Source: JAGOEF01 sp964511665 (GTDB taxonomy: Bacteria; Bacteroidota; Bacteroidia; Bacteroidales; ML635J-15). Taken from it: a DNA stretch of 51,278 nt. Positions 34,879-44,221 of the stretch are shown here, one piece after another. The notes beneath the pieces are model-generated. The model did no database searches, had not been told where the DNA came from, and saw only the letters and a list, made by a program, of their open reading frames with translations. Location: NCBI GenBank assembly GCA_964511665.1, contig CAZEHA010000020.1, positions 1 through 51,278 of the forward strand. The letters are read 5' to 3'. A program made the position numbers and the translations under genes. Numbering within the stretch: position 1 is the stretch's first letter; the number at the start of each line of letters is the position of its first letter.

Positions 34879-36225
34879 TTAATTGCGTGAACAGTTCAGC
34901 AAACAGTGATTGCATTCGGCAAACTCGCCGCGCAGCCTTGAATTCACCAAACCCGAAATTTGTTCCTGAAGTGGCAACACAGGGATTTTTCGCACAATGT
35001 CGTCGGCAAAAGCATACATCAGCATCAATCGGGCTTCTTTCTCTGCAATTCCCCTCGATCGCAGATAAAACAATGCTGTTTCGTCGAGTTGCCCAACTGT
35101 AGCACCATGCGAGCACTTCACATCGTCGGCGTATATTTCGAGTTGGGGTTTTGTACGCATTTTTGCCGTTGGAGTAAGACAAATATTTTTATTCGACTGG
35201 TAGGCTTCTGTTTTTTGTGCATCTTTTCTTACCATAATTTTACCTTGGAATGCGCCTCTGGCATTTTCGTCGAGAATACCCTTGTAGAATTGATTGCTGG
35301 TGCAATGAGCTACGGCATGTTCCACCGAGGTATAATTATCGACCCGCTGTTCCCTATCGTTCAGGTACAATCCGTAGAGATTTGCCTCTGAATTACTTCC
35401 ATTAAGCAATACATTAACATTGTTTCGCAATTGCCCCCCATGCAGCGAAAATGCCAGATTGGTCAATCGGCTGTTTTCTTCCTGATGAAAGTACAAACTC
35501 TTGATTACTGCCGAGCGGTCGGGTTCGTTTTGTATTGAATACACTTCGAGTGCAGCATTTTTAGCCACATAGGCCTCGGTAAGATTATTGACCATGTTTT
35601 GAGATTTATTCAGAGTGTGGTCGCAAATCATCATTCGCAGCGAGGCATTTTCGCTCACAACAATTAAGTTGCGCTGCATCACAAAACGATTGGTAAACCC
35701 ATGGGTAAGATTCACCAGCTGTATGGTTTTATCAATTTTCAGGTTTTCGGGAACATAAACAAACACGCCATCGTTGGCAAACATAGTGTTTAGATTTGCA
35801 AAACCATCGGCGTTGTGAACATATTGGTTATAATACTTTTTAAATAAATGAGGGTATTGCAACGAAGCCTGATGTAAGCCACAGATAATCATACCTTCGG
35901 GCAAATCGAGAACGGTATCGTTCTTTTCGTAGTACCATCCGTTCGACAACAACACAACGCGTGTGTCCATATCGGGCACCCGGCATTGCCAAAAATGATT
36001 CAAATCGCCTTGAATTTTTTCGGGCTGCAGCGGAAATTGATAATCGACTGCCAGAAACCCGGAGAAGTCGGAATATTTATAGTTTTCGTCGCTACGATCG
36101 GGCAATCCTGTTTTTTGCAGCGCCCGAAGCGCAGCATTTCTGTGTTCGGCAAACAATTCACCATTTAAACCCGATTGAAGTGTTTCTTTGAATTTGGCAA
36201 TATACTTTTCGGTTAAATTCATCAT
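34879..36225 (-). CDS. sufD: Fe-S cluster assembly scaffold component SufD
   Basis: The 448-residue beta-helix protein partners SufB and SufC to build Fe-S clusters in the cytosol. The N-terminal helical part resembles SufD (ALQKTGLPDRSDENYKYSDFS), the middle is a beta-helix (ENASLRMMICDHT, NNVNVLLNGSNSEANLYGLY), and the C-terminus has the conserved DVKCSHGATVGQLDETALFYLRSRGI segment, where the His is a cluster-assembly residue, then EARLMLMYAFADDIV. Two start codons occur in tandem. It is last of four suf-region genes, 11 bases after sufC. No sufS or sufE follows. Confidence 0.95.
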   Translation of the reverse strand: MMNLTEKYIAKFKETLQSGLNGELFAEHRNAALRALQKTGLPDRSDENYKYSDFSGFLAVDYQFPLQPEKIQGDLNHFWQCRVPDMDTRVVLLSNGWYYEKNDTVLDLPEGMIICGLHQASLQYPHLFKKYYNQYVHNADGFANLNTMFANDGVFVYVPENLKIDKTIQLVNLTHGFTNRFVMQRNLIVVSENASLRMMICDHTLNKSQNMVNNLTEAYVAKNAALEVYSIQNEPDRSAVIKSLYFHQEENSRLTNLAFSLHGGQLRNNVNVLLNGSNSEANLYGLYLNDREQRVDNYTSVEHAVAHCTSNQFYKGILDENARGAFQGKIMVRKDAQKTEAYQSNKNICLTPTAKMRTKPQLEIYADDVKCSHGATVGQLDETALFYLRSRGIAEKEARLMLMYAFADDIVRKIPVLPLQEQISGLVNSRLRGEFAECNHCLLNCSRN

Positions 36226-36236
36226 GATTCAGCGAA

Positions 36237-36986
36237 CTAATTAGCACTATTTTTAATCCATTCGTAACCCTTATCTTCAAGCTCAAGGGCCAACTCTTTG
36301 CCGGCGGTTTTCACAATGCGACCTTCGTACAATATATGTACTTTGTCGGGCACTATATAGTCGAGCAAACGCTGGTAGTGTGTAATCACAATGGCAGCAT
36401 TGGTGGGCGATTTCAGCTTATTCACGCCATTGGCAACAATACGCAGGGCATCGATATCGAGACCTGAGTCGGTTTCGTCGAGAATGGCAAGTTCGGGCTG
36501 TAACATAGCCATTTGAAAAATCTCGTTTTTCTTTTTTTCGCCACCCGAAAAACCTTCGTTCACCGAACGGTTGGTAAGTTTCGCATCGATTTCGACCATT
36601 TCGCTCATCTCTCGCATGTATTTGAGAAATGCAGCTGAACTCAATGCGTCTTCGCCCCGATATTTCCGTTTTTCGTTGAGAGCGGTCCTCATAAAATTCA
36701 CCATACTCACACCCGGAATCTCAACAGGATACTGAAAGCTAAGGAATATTCCTTCGCGGGCACGTGCTTCGGGCGACATTTCGAGCAAATCTTTGCCTTT
36801 ATACACAATTTCGCCGGCGGTAACATTGAACAAGTCTCTACCGGTGAGCACTGCTGCCAAAGTCGATTTTCCCGACCCGTTGGGTCCCATAATGGCATGG
36901 ACTTCTCCGGGTTTCACTTCCAGATTTAGTCCTTTCAGAATTTCTTTATTATTGATTTCGGCATGCAAATTTTTGATAGTAAGCAT
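36237..36986 (-). CDS. sufC: Fe-S cluster assembly ATPase SufC
   Basis: The 249-residue ABC-type ATPase energises the SufBD scaffold. Walker A is GPNGSGKST, the Q-loop is in IFLSFQYPVEIPGV, the ABC signature is FSGGEKKKNE, Walker B is ELAILDETDSGLD, and the H-loop is VITHYQRLLDYI. The D-E-T-D-S-G-L-D form is typical of SufC. It is separated from the unknown gene upstream by 12 bases and from sufD by 11, a tight operon. Confidence 0.97.
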   Translation of the reverse strand: MLTIKNLHAEINNKEILKGLNLEVKPGEVHAIMGPNGSGKSTLAAVLTGRDLFNVTAGEIVYKGKDLLEMSPEARAREGIFLSFQYPVEIPGVSMVNFMRTALNEKRKYRGEDALSSAAFLKYMREMSEMVEIDAKLTNRSVNEGFSGGEKKKNEIFQMAMLQPELAILDETDSGLDIDALRIVANGVNKLKSPTNAAIVITHYQRLLDYIVPDKVHILYEGRIVKTAGKELALELEDKGYEWIKNSAN

Positions 36987-36998
36987 AATTAACTGTTT

Positions 36999-37547
36999 TT
37001 ATTTTTGGGTTTTTCTGTCAGATAATATTGATTGATGCAGGCGCCGCTGCAACGATTGTTTAATTCCGGGGCTTAGCGTGTCGCTATATTCTTCGAATAG
37101 TAATTGCAATTCAGGTTTCATTTCGGGATACCACTCCGATATCCTGATTAGGGTTTTAAATGCTTCGCCGCGAACCGATGATTGTTTTCGGTTTTGCTCC
37201 CAAATCGAAAAACAAATATCGGCCAACACTCCTGCCCTAGGTTCGTCGAGTTCACATTTGGCAATAAGCTTCAACAATTCCCGCTGATATCCATCGGGTT
37301 TTGCACTTGGCATTAGCTGTATTAAACTATCGAGTTTTTCGGTAAGGCGTTGGTCTTGGTTATAGAAATAATGCCCCAGCAACCAAGCAGCACGCCAGGC
37401 TTCGGGTTGTTCGCCACATAAAGCAATCGAAAAAGCCTCATCTACAGCGTCGGAGTGTTCGCTGAGCTTCGACAACGAAATTTCTTTGTGAAATGTTTCG
37501 TTGCCGAGCCAATACTTAAAGCCGGTATGCATGGCATTGTTCATCAT
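36999..37547 (-). CDS. Unknown helical protein inside the suf operon (HEAT-like)
   Basis: The protein has 182 residues, no signal peptide or membrane helix, rich in Leu, Glu and Trp. Pairs of amphipathic helices (DAVDEAFSIAL, EAWRAAWLLGHYFY, YQRELLKLIAKC, VRGEAFKTLIRISE) look like HEAT or armadillo-type repeats, which usually bind other proteins. Its ATG overlaps the sufB stop (ATGA at 37547-37544), and sufC follows after 12 bases, so it should be made together with SufB and SufC. No catalytic motif is apparent. I do not recognise a named family. A role as a suf accessory or scaffold-binding protein is an inference from position alone. Confidence 0.78.
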   Translation of the reverse strand: MMNNAMHTGFKYWLGNETFHKEISLSKLSEHSDAVDEAFSIALCGEQPEAWRAAWLLGHYFYNQDQRLTEKLDSLIQLMPSAKPDGYQRELLKLIAKCELDEPRAGVLADICFSIWEQNRKQSSVRGEAFKTLIRISEWYPEMKPELQLLFEEYSDTLSPGIKQSLQRRLHQSILSDRKTQK

Positions 37548-38992
37548 CCCACACTCCCCTCAAGGCTTATTTGCAATAGTTTTTGAGCTTCAACGGCAAA
37601 CTCCATAGGTAACTGATTGATAACCTCGCGCACATAGCCATTCACAATCAGTGCAATGGCATCTTCGGTACTAATGCCACGCTGGTTACAGTAAAAAATT
37701 TGGTCTTCGCCAATCTTAGAGGTTGTAGCTTCGTGCTCCACCACAGCCGTCTCGTTATCAACGGTAATATACGGAAAGGTGTGTGCGCCACATTTATCGC
37801 CCAGCAATAAGCTATCGCATTGACTAAAGTTACGGGCATTTTCGGCATTTTTGGCTACTTTAACCAAACCCCGGTATGAGTTTTGGCTCAGGCCTGCCGA
37901 AATACCCTTCGACACAATCAGGCTTTTGGTGTTTTTACCCAGATGAATCATTTTGGTTCCGGTGTCGGCCTGTTGGTGATTGTTGGTTACAGCAACACTA
38001 TAAAACTCCGACGATGAATTATCGCCCTGTAAAATTGTACTGGGATATTTCCAAGTAACCGCCGAACCGGTTTCAACCTGTGCCCAGCTGAGATGTGAAT
38101 TATCTCCTTTACAAATACCCCGTTTTGTTACAAAATTATAAATACCACCTTTCCCGTTTTTGTCGCCCGGATACCAGTTTTGCACGGTAGAGTATTTTAC
38201 ATCGGCATTTTTGTGCACCACTATTTCGACAACAGCAGCGTGCAGCTGGTTTTCGTCGCGCATAGGAGCCGTGCAGCCTTCGAGATACGACACATAAGAG
38301 CCCTCTTCGGCCACAATAAGTGTGCGCTCGAACTGGCCTGTGTTTGCAGCATTGATTCGGAAGTAGGTACTGAGTTCCATGGGACACCTTACTCCTTGCG
38401 GGATGTAGCAAAACGACCCATCGCTAAAAACAGCCGAGTTAAGAGCTGCAAAGAAGTTATCGCCATAAGGCACCACACTTCCCAAATATTTCTGTACTAA
38501 ATCGGGATGGTTTTGCACCGCTTCGCTAAACGAACAAAAAATGATTCCTTTTTCGGCCAGAGTCTCTTGGAAAGTAGTTTTTACCGACACCGAATCGAAC
38601 ACAACATCGATTGCCACTCCCGACATACGTTTTTGCTCTTCGAGCGGAATGCCCAGTTTATCGAAAGTCTTGCGTATCTCCGGATCGATGTCGTCGAGGC
38701 TTTCGAGAGCCGGTTTTTGCTTAGGAGCCGAATAATAAATAATTTCCTGATAATCGATGTGTGGAATATTCAGATGTGCCCATTCGGGCATCGCCATGGT
38801 TAACCATTTTCGAAATGCTTTCAGGCGAAATTGGAGCATCCACTCAGGTTCTTTCTTCAATGCCGATATTTTTCGCACGGTATCTTCGCTTAAACCTTTC
38901 GGGATAGAATCAGCTTCAATATCGGTAATAAAACCGTATTTGTACTCGCTTTGTGTAACATCGTGCAACAGTTGGTCCTGATTTTCCGGCAT
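37544..38992 (-). CDS. sufB: Fe-S cluster assembly scaffold SufB
   Basis: The 482-residue core scaffold holds nascent Fe-S clusters. Family features are EYKYGFITDIEADSIPKGLSEDTVRKIS at the N-terminus, the beta-helix region with YIPQGVRCPMELSTYFRINA, EEGSYVSYLEGCTAPMRDENQLHAAVVE with the conserved Cys, LLGDKCGAHTFPYI with another conserved Cys, and EHEATTSKIGEDQIFYCNQRGIS near the end. It leads the operon sufB-unknown-sufC-sufD. The region upstream is A/T-rich, with only an imperfect -7 box. No IscR-like or Fur-like operator was recognised. Confidence 0.97.
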   Translation of the reverse strand: MPENQDQLLHDVTQSEYKYGFITDIEADSIPKGLSEDTVRKISALKKEPEWMLQFRLKAFRKWLTMAMPEWAHLNIPHIDYQEIIYYSAPKQKPALESLDDIDPEIRKTFDKLGIPLEEQKRMSGVAIDVVFDSVSVKTTFQETLAEKGIIFCSFSEAVQNHPDLVQKYLGSVVPYGDNFFAALNSAVFSDGSFCYIPQGVRCPMELSTYFRINAANTGQFERTLIVAEEGSYVSYLEGCTAPMRDENQLHAAVVEIVVHKNADVKYSTVQNWYPGDKNGKGGIYNFVTKRGICKGDNSHLSWAQVETGSAVTWKYPSTILQGDNSSSEFYSVAVTNNHQQADTGTKMIHLGKNTKSLIVSKGISAGLSQNSYRGLVKVAKNAENARNFSQCDSLLLGDKCGAHTFPYITVDNETAVVEHEATTSKIGEDQIFYCNQRGISTEDAIALIVNGYVREVINQLPMEFAVEAQKLLQISLEGSVG

Positions 38993-39132
38993 AATATTTT
39001 TATTTCAAATAAAACAGAGCAACAAAACTAATAAATTTGAAACCCTTTTGTTCAAAAACATTCCTCTTTTTCTGAACAGTTTTTCAATTTCATTGTTCAG
39101 AGACATTGTGTTAATCGGGATTATAACTTCGG

Positions 39133-39780
39133 CTAAATCTCAATAATATAGGCTATTTGCATAATATATTCAGCACGATCGTTTGATTTCAAAAAGTAAT
39201 CGGCTTTATAAGCAGCTTCTATACCATGCCTGCCAAAACTTAGATTGGCTCCAAGGCTGAATCGCATCATCGGAAATGAAGTTTCATTAATAGAATAAAA
39301 AACCTCGGCGGAAACAAAAGGTTTAAAAACACGAGTTATTCTGTAATCGACTTCTATTTCATTTCTTAAATAATTCCTGATTCGTTTATCCTCTCTTATT
39401 TGTACCTGATAACAAAGGTTATTGCTCATCCTCACACTATTATTAAACCGTTTGGTGGTGAATTTCAATGCTACAGCAACACGATGACGACTCAAATAAT
39501 CGATATTCGACTCGGTATACATATCGTGTAATCCGGTACTAAATCGGTAATCTGCTCCAATTCTAGAATAATTATTCAACCGATGTGTTGCTCCCAGTTG
39601 CATCAGTAAAACACTATGCGAGCTTACAAACATATCTTTTCGCCATTGCACCTCTCCATTAAATACCTGTTTTTGGGCTGCAAATTCGGCACCTGCCCCA
39701 AGTCGTAGTTCCTGAGCCTGCATTGTTGCACACAACAACAACAAAGCAAAACTCAGATATAAACGATTCCATTTTCTCAT
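39133..39780 (-). CDS. DUF2490-type outer-membrane protein
   Basis: The protein has 215 residues from ATG 39780, which overlaps the CotH gene stop (ATGA). The signal peptide (MRKWNRLYLSFALLLLCATMQAQ) is followed by alternating beta-strands ending in aromatic residues. The pattern LGAGAEFAAQKQVF, GADYRFSTG, HRVAVALKF, RNEIEVDYRI, FVSAEVFYSI and a final YIMQIAYIIEI matches DUF2490, a predicted OM barrel family. It is translationally coupled to the CotH cargo, so it may help export or anchor it or respond to it. Confidence 0.78.
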   Translation of the reverse strand: MRKWNRLYLSFALLLLCATMQAQELRLGAGAEFAAQKQVFNGEVQWRKDMFVSSHSVLLMQLGATHRLNNYSRIGADYRFSTGLHDMYTESNIDYLSRHRVAVALKFTTKRFNNSVRMSNNLCYQVQIREDKRIRNYLRNEIEVDYRITRVFKPFVSAEVFYSINETSFPMMRFSLGANLSFGRHGIEAAYKADYFLKSNDRAEYIMQIAYIIEI

Positions 39781-42035
39781 GGTGCTACAATACATATTTT
39801 TTTCGTAACACACATTCCCTGTGTTTCTAACCGTAATATATACATTCCCGATGGTAAATTCAATGGAAGGTATAGTGGCGGGTTATGGCATAGCACATCT
39901 GTTTTACCTATCAAAACCCTTCCCTGAATATCGGTAATGGTATAAGATAGATTCGTGCAAGAAAAATTTGGATTTAGGTAAACATGGTCGGTTGTAGGGT
40001 TTGGATACACCAAGAACATACTGTCAAAATAATCAAGCACTTGACCTGTAAGCACCACCGGTCGTTGTAATGCGAACACTTTTAACATCTCAATATTTTT
40101 TTTCCAGGAAACAACATCTGTGGGTAAGTGCCAGCGATAAATGTGTTCGGCCATAAGCGGCTCTAAATCGCGCTCCATATCACTTATTAATGCAATTACC
40201 CTGTTGGGAGCAAATGTTGACGAAAGGTGGCTTAGCAATCGGCCGGTAAACTTCTGTCGGAATTCTGAGTTCTTCAACAATCGCATAAGGATGTACGTGT
40301 AATCGTTGTGGAAGCGTGGCTGAATGAAGTCATTTTCGGCATAATCGATTAAATGATTGTAGTTCACTCGTTGCATGCAGGCATCGCAATCGTAGAAAAA
40401 GTATCGCCAACGCGATGTATCGCATTCGGTTTTCCACATTCTAAGGTTTCGAAACGGGAAATCGAGGTTGGCAAAATATAACTCTGCACAATAATAATCG
40501 ATAAGAGCATCCAAATCGATGAACTCGTTTACATATTCGTAATACTCACTACTGTCAAGCTGATGATTATCAATCAACAGCAATAAATTCGAATATTCGT
40601 CGTAGTTACCTTCTTCGGCAACAATTCCATCAACAGTGTGTTCAATCACGGTAATTTGTGGAACATCGATATGGTAGTTTGCTGCCACATAATATTCGTC
40701 TTGTCGTTCGCGTAAATTATAAATGCCCCAATACTCTCCGTTTATGAGTACAATGGCATTAACTGATGCCATATAATCGCAATTCATGGTTTTAACAAGG
40801 TTCTGCGTCAGATGGTCTTTTATTACCGTAGCATGCCAATCTTTGGTTGATCGCAGCAACAAACGCTCGTAATGCTGAATATGCGGTTTGTCGGTAAAAA
40901 GTGGATATTCAAACGATTCTTTTCCATACTCTGCTCTTGCATACAGTCGCAACGATTTTTGTGCAGCCTGACGGTTTCCCCCACCATGTATGCGCATCCC
41001 TGCATTCTGTTTGATGACATTTACACCCAAACTATCGTATATCTCAACATGCACATCGCGTTCCCACTCTTTGCCACGCATGAAATAGTTCTGATGATTG
41101 CCCAACACATAAATACCTGTTTCCTCGTCAAACAAATTGTTGTTGTCGGTAATCAGCGATACTACCGGTAAATTGTAACGATTAATCCAATTGTCGCCTA
41201 TAAAATATGTTTCGGTAACAATATTACTGGCAGGGCATCCATTGCTGTACACCTGAGCGCGAAACACCTGAGCTTTAATAATATCGTTGCCCGGTTTTAC
41301 TCCATCTTCGGAGTGTTTTGCGATTTTATTTTTCGATGGCGTTCTGTTATTTAACCATAATGTTGTTTCAATAAAATCATCATCGAAGTCGGGTTCAGAG
41401 CCATTCAGGGTGTAATGAATTGTATTGCTTGCATGCATTTTTACAGGCTCGAGCAAAACAGCGTTTTTGTAGAACCCCCCATAAGTATTCAGCAATAAAG
41501 TATCCGACAAAAAATGTACTTCAACCGTTTGTGCCGAATTGTTCGAAAAGCCCGGTGTAGGGGTACAAACTATACGATTAGAAATATCAGCATCGAGATA
41601 GCAGGCCAAACTGTTGTCGGGCGGCACACACATCGGATGAATCGAATCGATTATAATACCTGTGTTGTTGAACAAATACACAGCTTCTTTCATGGTTTTA
41701 AGTTTAAAATCGCTGTGTAGTTCAATACCATGTTTTCGGTTTTTCCCCGAGGCAAACACTATCAGGTATGATTTTGCAGGTATGGTAGTATTCGGAAAAA
41801 CCCAGCTATTGCTATTATTGTATTTATCGTTTAATCCATACATACCAATATCAACAGCACTGTCGAGAGGGTTGTACAATTCTATCCAGTCGTGAAAGTC
41901 TCCGTCTTCATCGGGCAAGCTTGTTTTGTTTACATACATCACTTCGTTTATCACAATGTTCTGGGCTTCCGATTCAACAGAACAGAGTGCAACAAAACAC
42001 ACAACATAAAATATGTAAAAAAGCAAGATTCTCAC
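39777..42035 (-). CDS. CotH-kinase-family T9SS cargo with lamin-tail domain
   Basis: The protein has 752 residues. Signal peptide (1-24, ending SEA). Lamin-tail domain (about 26-165: IVINEVMYVNKTSLPDEDGDFHDWIELYNP). Chitobiase/FN3-like segment (about 170-280: IHYTLNGSEPDF). CotH domain (about 290-670) with GMRIHGGGNRQ (346-356), KSLRLYARAEYG, LLLRSTKDWHATVIKDHL, NGEYWGIYNLRERQ (432-445) and YFFYDCD (545-551) as the metal-binding Asp site. Type A T9SS tail from about 680 (VYPNPTTDHVYLNP ... SGMYILRLETQG). CotH kinases phosphorylate spore-coat or, in some bacteria, effector-type proteins; the extracellular target here is unknown. Both neighbours are OM-type proteins. Confidence 0.9.
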   Translation of the reverse strand: MRILLFYIFYVVCFVALCSVESEAQNIVINEVMYVNKTSLPDEDGDFHDWIELYNPLDSAVDIGMYGLNDKYNNSNSWVFPNTTIPAKSYLIVFASGKNRKHGIELHSDFKLKTMKEAVYLFNNTGIIIDSIHPMCVPPDNSLACYLDADISNRIVCTPTPGFSNNSAQTVEVHFLSDTLLLNTYGGFYKNAVLLEPVKMHASNTIHYTLNGSEPDFDDDFIETTLWLNNRTPSKNKIAKHSEDGVKPGNDIIKAQVFRAQVYSNGCPASNIVTETYFIGDNWINRYNLPVVSLITDNNNLFDEETGIYVLGNHQNYFMRGKEWERDVHVEIYDSLGVNVIKQNAGMRIHGGGNRQAAQKSLRLYARAEYGKESFEYPLFTDKPHIQHYERLLLRSTKDWHATVIKDHLTQNLVKTMNCDYMASVNAIVLINGEYWGIYNLRERQDEYYVAANYHIDVPQITVIEHTVDGIVAEEGNYDEYSNLLLLIDNHQLDSSEYYEYVNEFIDLDALIDYYCAELYFANLDFPFRNLRMWKTECDTSRWRYFFYDCDACMQRVNYNHLIDYAENDFIQPRFHNDYTYILMRLLKNSEFRQKFTGRLLSHLSSTFAPNRVIALISDMERDLEPLMAEHIYRWHLPTDVVSWKKNIEMLKVFALQRPVVLTGQVLDYFDSMFLVYPNPTTDHVYLNPNFSCTNLSYTITDIQGRVLIGKTDVLCHNPPLYLPLNLPSGMYILRLETQGMCVTKKICIVAP

Positions 42036-42038
42036 TGT

Positions 42039-42641
42039 TTATTCCCGTGTGTTATTGCGAAAATGAAGAAAGCGAAACGACACACCAAGTGTAAGCATTT
42101 CGTAGTGAAGCACTTCGGAGTTTTGGTTGTTGCCAAATAATTCATATTGCAGTCTGGCAAACTGATGCCGATACGATATCATAAAACTTAGGGCCGACAC
42201 TTGAGTAATGTTAATTTGTAGGCCAAGGCCTGCGCAAAAATACATACCGCCCGAAAAAACATACGCATCGTGTAACACGCCGCTCTTGTACCAACCTGGA
42301 GCATAACCAAATTGCATATTGATTAGCCGAGCATTATTGTCTTTGCGACCAATGGAACCTGTTATTTCGGCAAAAACCGGAACAAACCTCTCATACTGCA
42401 AATGCGAATAGTTTACACCAATACCAGCGTTCACTTTACTATTCAGGGCAATACCTGTAGCCATCACACATTGAAAGCCCGGTTTGTATGCAAAGGCTTC
42501 GTTATATACCTGAGCTCCAAATATATAATCGCCGGCTATGCGACTATACCACATTGTTGGTGATGATTCCTGACACATTGCCTCCGAAAGGCAACCCATA
42601 AAAAACATGCAAAAAACCAACAACTTCAACCTGTGACTCAT
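42039..42641 (-). CDS. Outer-membrane beta-barrel-like protein, unknown
   Basis: The protein has 200 residues. Signal peptide ends near SEAMCQ (residue 24). The rest shows alternating strands (MATGIALNSKVNAGIGVNYSHLQ, YFCAGLGLQINITQVSALSFMISYRHQ, EMLTLGVSFRFLHF), ending in an aromatic-rich last strand as in 8-stranded OM proteins. No family name is certain. It starts three bases after the permease gene and ends three bases before the CotH gene, so it belongs to the same operon. Confidence 0.72.
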   Translation of the reverse strand: MSHRLKLLVFCMFFMGCLSEAMCQESSPTMWYSRIAGDYIFGAQVYNEAFAYKPGFQCVMATGIALNSKVNAGIGVNYSHLQYERFVPVFAEITGSIGRKDNNARLINMQFGYAPGWYKSGVLHDAYVFSGGMYFCAGLGLQINITQVSALSFMISYRHQFARLQYELFGNNQNSEVLHYEMLTLGVSFRFLHFRNNTRE

Positions 42642-42644
42642 AGT

Positions 42645-43877
42645 TTAATAATCGCTTATGGTAAACTTTCGTGTTATATACCGCACCGGATACCATGCGG
42701 CTAAAAATCCGATGAACAACACAGTAACAAAAATTACAACAAAATCGCCAGCCTGAACAATTACCGGATAGGCATCAATAATAAAAGCACCTTCACGTCC
42801 CAGCTTTACCAAACCATAATGCTGCTGCAACCAACTGATAAAACCACCGGCAGCCAATCCAATAATTGCACCCATAAGACTGATAAGCATTCCTTCGATA
42901 AAAAACACATTTCGAACCTGCATATTGTTGGCTCCAAGGCTTCTAAACACATTAATGTCTTTTTTCTTATCTATTATCAGCATTGTAAGCGAAGCTATTA
43001 CATTGAAGGAAGCTATCACAAGAATAAAGACGAGGATAAAAAAGATTACCCATTTCTCCGACTTCATCACCTGAAACAAAAACTTGTGTTGTTCGTTACG
43101 GTCGGCAACCAAAAAATCTTTCCCAAACAGATTTTGCAGCTGCTTCGAAACTACTGCCATATCGTTATCAGATTTCAGTTTTATTTCGATAGCACTGATG
43201 TCATCGTCGTATTCCAGCACTTCACGTGCAAAATCGATAGGCACAATATAGTATTTGTTATCGTATTCCTGTTGCACGGCAAAAATACCATTGGTGTACA
43301 CATTAGCCGTATTTATCAGGTTAGCAGCATCCGAAAAGTTTCCTCTTATTTCGGCAGTGCGGCTCGGAATATGTACTTTTACCGGCAAAATATAGTCAAG
43401 CCCCAGATTCATCGAATATGATATGCCCCTGCCGGCAATACCAAGGGGCACTCCCTGATGCCACAGAGCATAGTCGCCTGCAACTAGCATGCTGTCGATA
43501 CCAGTTACACTGTTGTAAGAATCGTCTACACCCTTAATAGTGGCTATCATTTGCTGGCCATCGTATTCGAGTAAGGCATTTTCTTCGAGAGTGAGCGAAA
43601 AAGCTGCAAGCATCGTGTTTTTTTCGAGTGCATCGAGTTGAGCAGGCAGCGGCGAAAAGGTTTTAGAATGTAAGGCTGTAATTTTAATATCGGGGTCGAA
43701 TGCGGTAAATAAATTCCGTATTAAACCGTCGAAACCATTAAAAACCGACAAAATAATCACCAAAGCCGCGGTACCAACGGCTACTCCGGCCACCGAAATT
43801 GCCGAAATAATGTTGATGGCATTTCTCGATTTTTTCGATATCAAGTATCTGCGGGCAATATAAAACGAGAAATTCAA
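42645..43877 (-). CDS. LolC/E-type FtsX-family ABC permease
   Basis: The 410-residue inner-membrane protein has four predicted membrane helices. It opens FYIARRYLISKKSRNAINIISAISVAGVAVGTAALVIILSVFNGFDGLI, as in lipoprotein-releasing LolC/LolE. A large periplasmic domain (about 50-270) is followed by the FtsX core ITRVIA-like region FILVFILVIASFNVIASLTMLIIDKKKDINVFRSLGANN and two C-terminal helices. The ATPase partner (LolD) is not in this window. It probably extracts lipoproteins from the inner membrane. It lies five bases after rbfA, a common Bacteroidota neighbour. Confidence 0.9.
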   Translation of the reverse strand: MNFSFYIARRYLISKKSRNAINIISAISVAGVAVGTAALVIILSVFNGFDGLIRNLFTAFDPDIKITALHSKTFSPLPAQLDALEKNTMLAAFSLTLEENALLEYDGQQMIATIKGVDDSYNSVTGIDSMLVAGDYALWHQGVPLGIAGRGISYSMNLGLDYILPVKVHIPSRTAEIRGNFSDAANLINTANVYTNGIFAVQQEYDNKYYIVPIDFAREVLEYDDDISAIEIKLKSDNDMAVVSKQLQNLFGKDFLVADRNEQHKFLFQVMKSEKWVIFFILVFILVIASFNVIASLTMLIIDKKKDINVFRSLGANNMQVRNVFFIEGMLISLMGAIIGLAAGGFISWLQQHYGLVKLGREGAFIIDAYPVIVQAGDFVVIFVTVLFIGFLAAWYPVRYITRKFTISDY

Positions 43878-43882
43878 GGCTG

Positions 43883-44221
43883 CTACGATTTTAAGGCATC
43901 ATCGATGCGCTGCATATAATCTTGCGTGTCGTCGAAATAAAAAACCAGTTCAGGAATACGGCGTACCTGATTCTTAATTGAATCTCCCAACATTTTACGT
44001 ATCAAGCCACTGATTTTTCGAATTTCGGCAATTGCCGCATCGGCATTCTGCGAAGGGAAAACACTTACATACACTTTTGCAAGACCCAAATCGGGACTCA
44101 TCCTTACCATAGTAACGGTAAGCATGATGCCGGGCAGCCAATTTCGGGCTTCTTTAAGAAAAATATCGGCCAACTCTTTCTGCATTAATCTGGCCATTTG
44201 GTTTTGTCGTTTTGTTAGCAT
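43883..44221 (-). CDS. rbfA: Ribosome-binding factor A
   Basis: The 112-residue protein binds 30S subunits during 16S rRNA maturation and cold adaptation. The KH-like fold is evident from RQNQMARLMQKELADIFLKEAR, MLTVTMVRMSPDLGLAKVYVSVFP and RKMLGDSIKNQVRRIPELVFYFDDT. I use ATG 44221; the frame extends to 44284, but that stretch adds 21 residues not seen in the family. It heads the minus-strand operon with the Lol-type permease. Confidence 0.92.
   Translation of the reverse strand: MLTKRQNQMARLMQKELADIFLKEARNWLPGIMLTVTMVRMSPDLGLAKVYVSVFPSQNADAAIAEIRKISGLIRKMLGDSIKNQVRRIPELVFYFDDTQDYMQRIDDALKS

Noticed and set aside
42819..43421. 200-codon plus-strand open frame opposite the Lol-type permease
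   Set aside because: It is antisense to a conserved permease and its composition (many His, Lys, Asn, Tyr) is that of a shadow frame.
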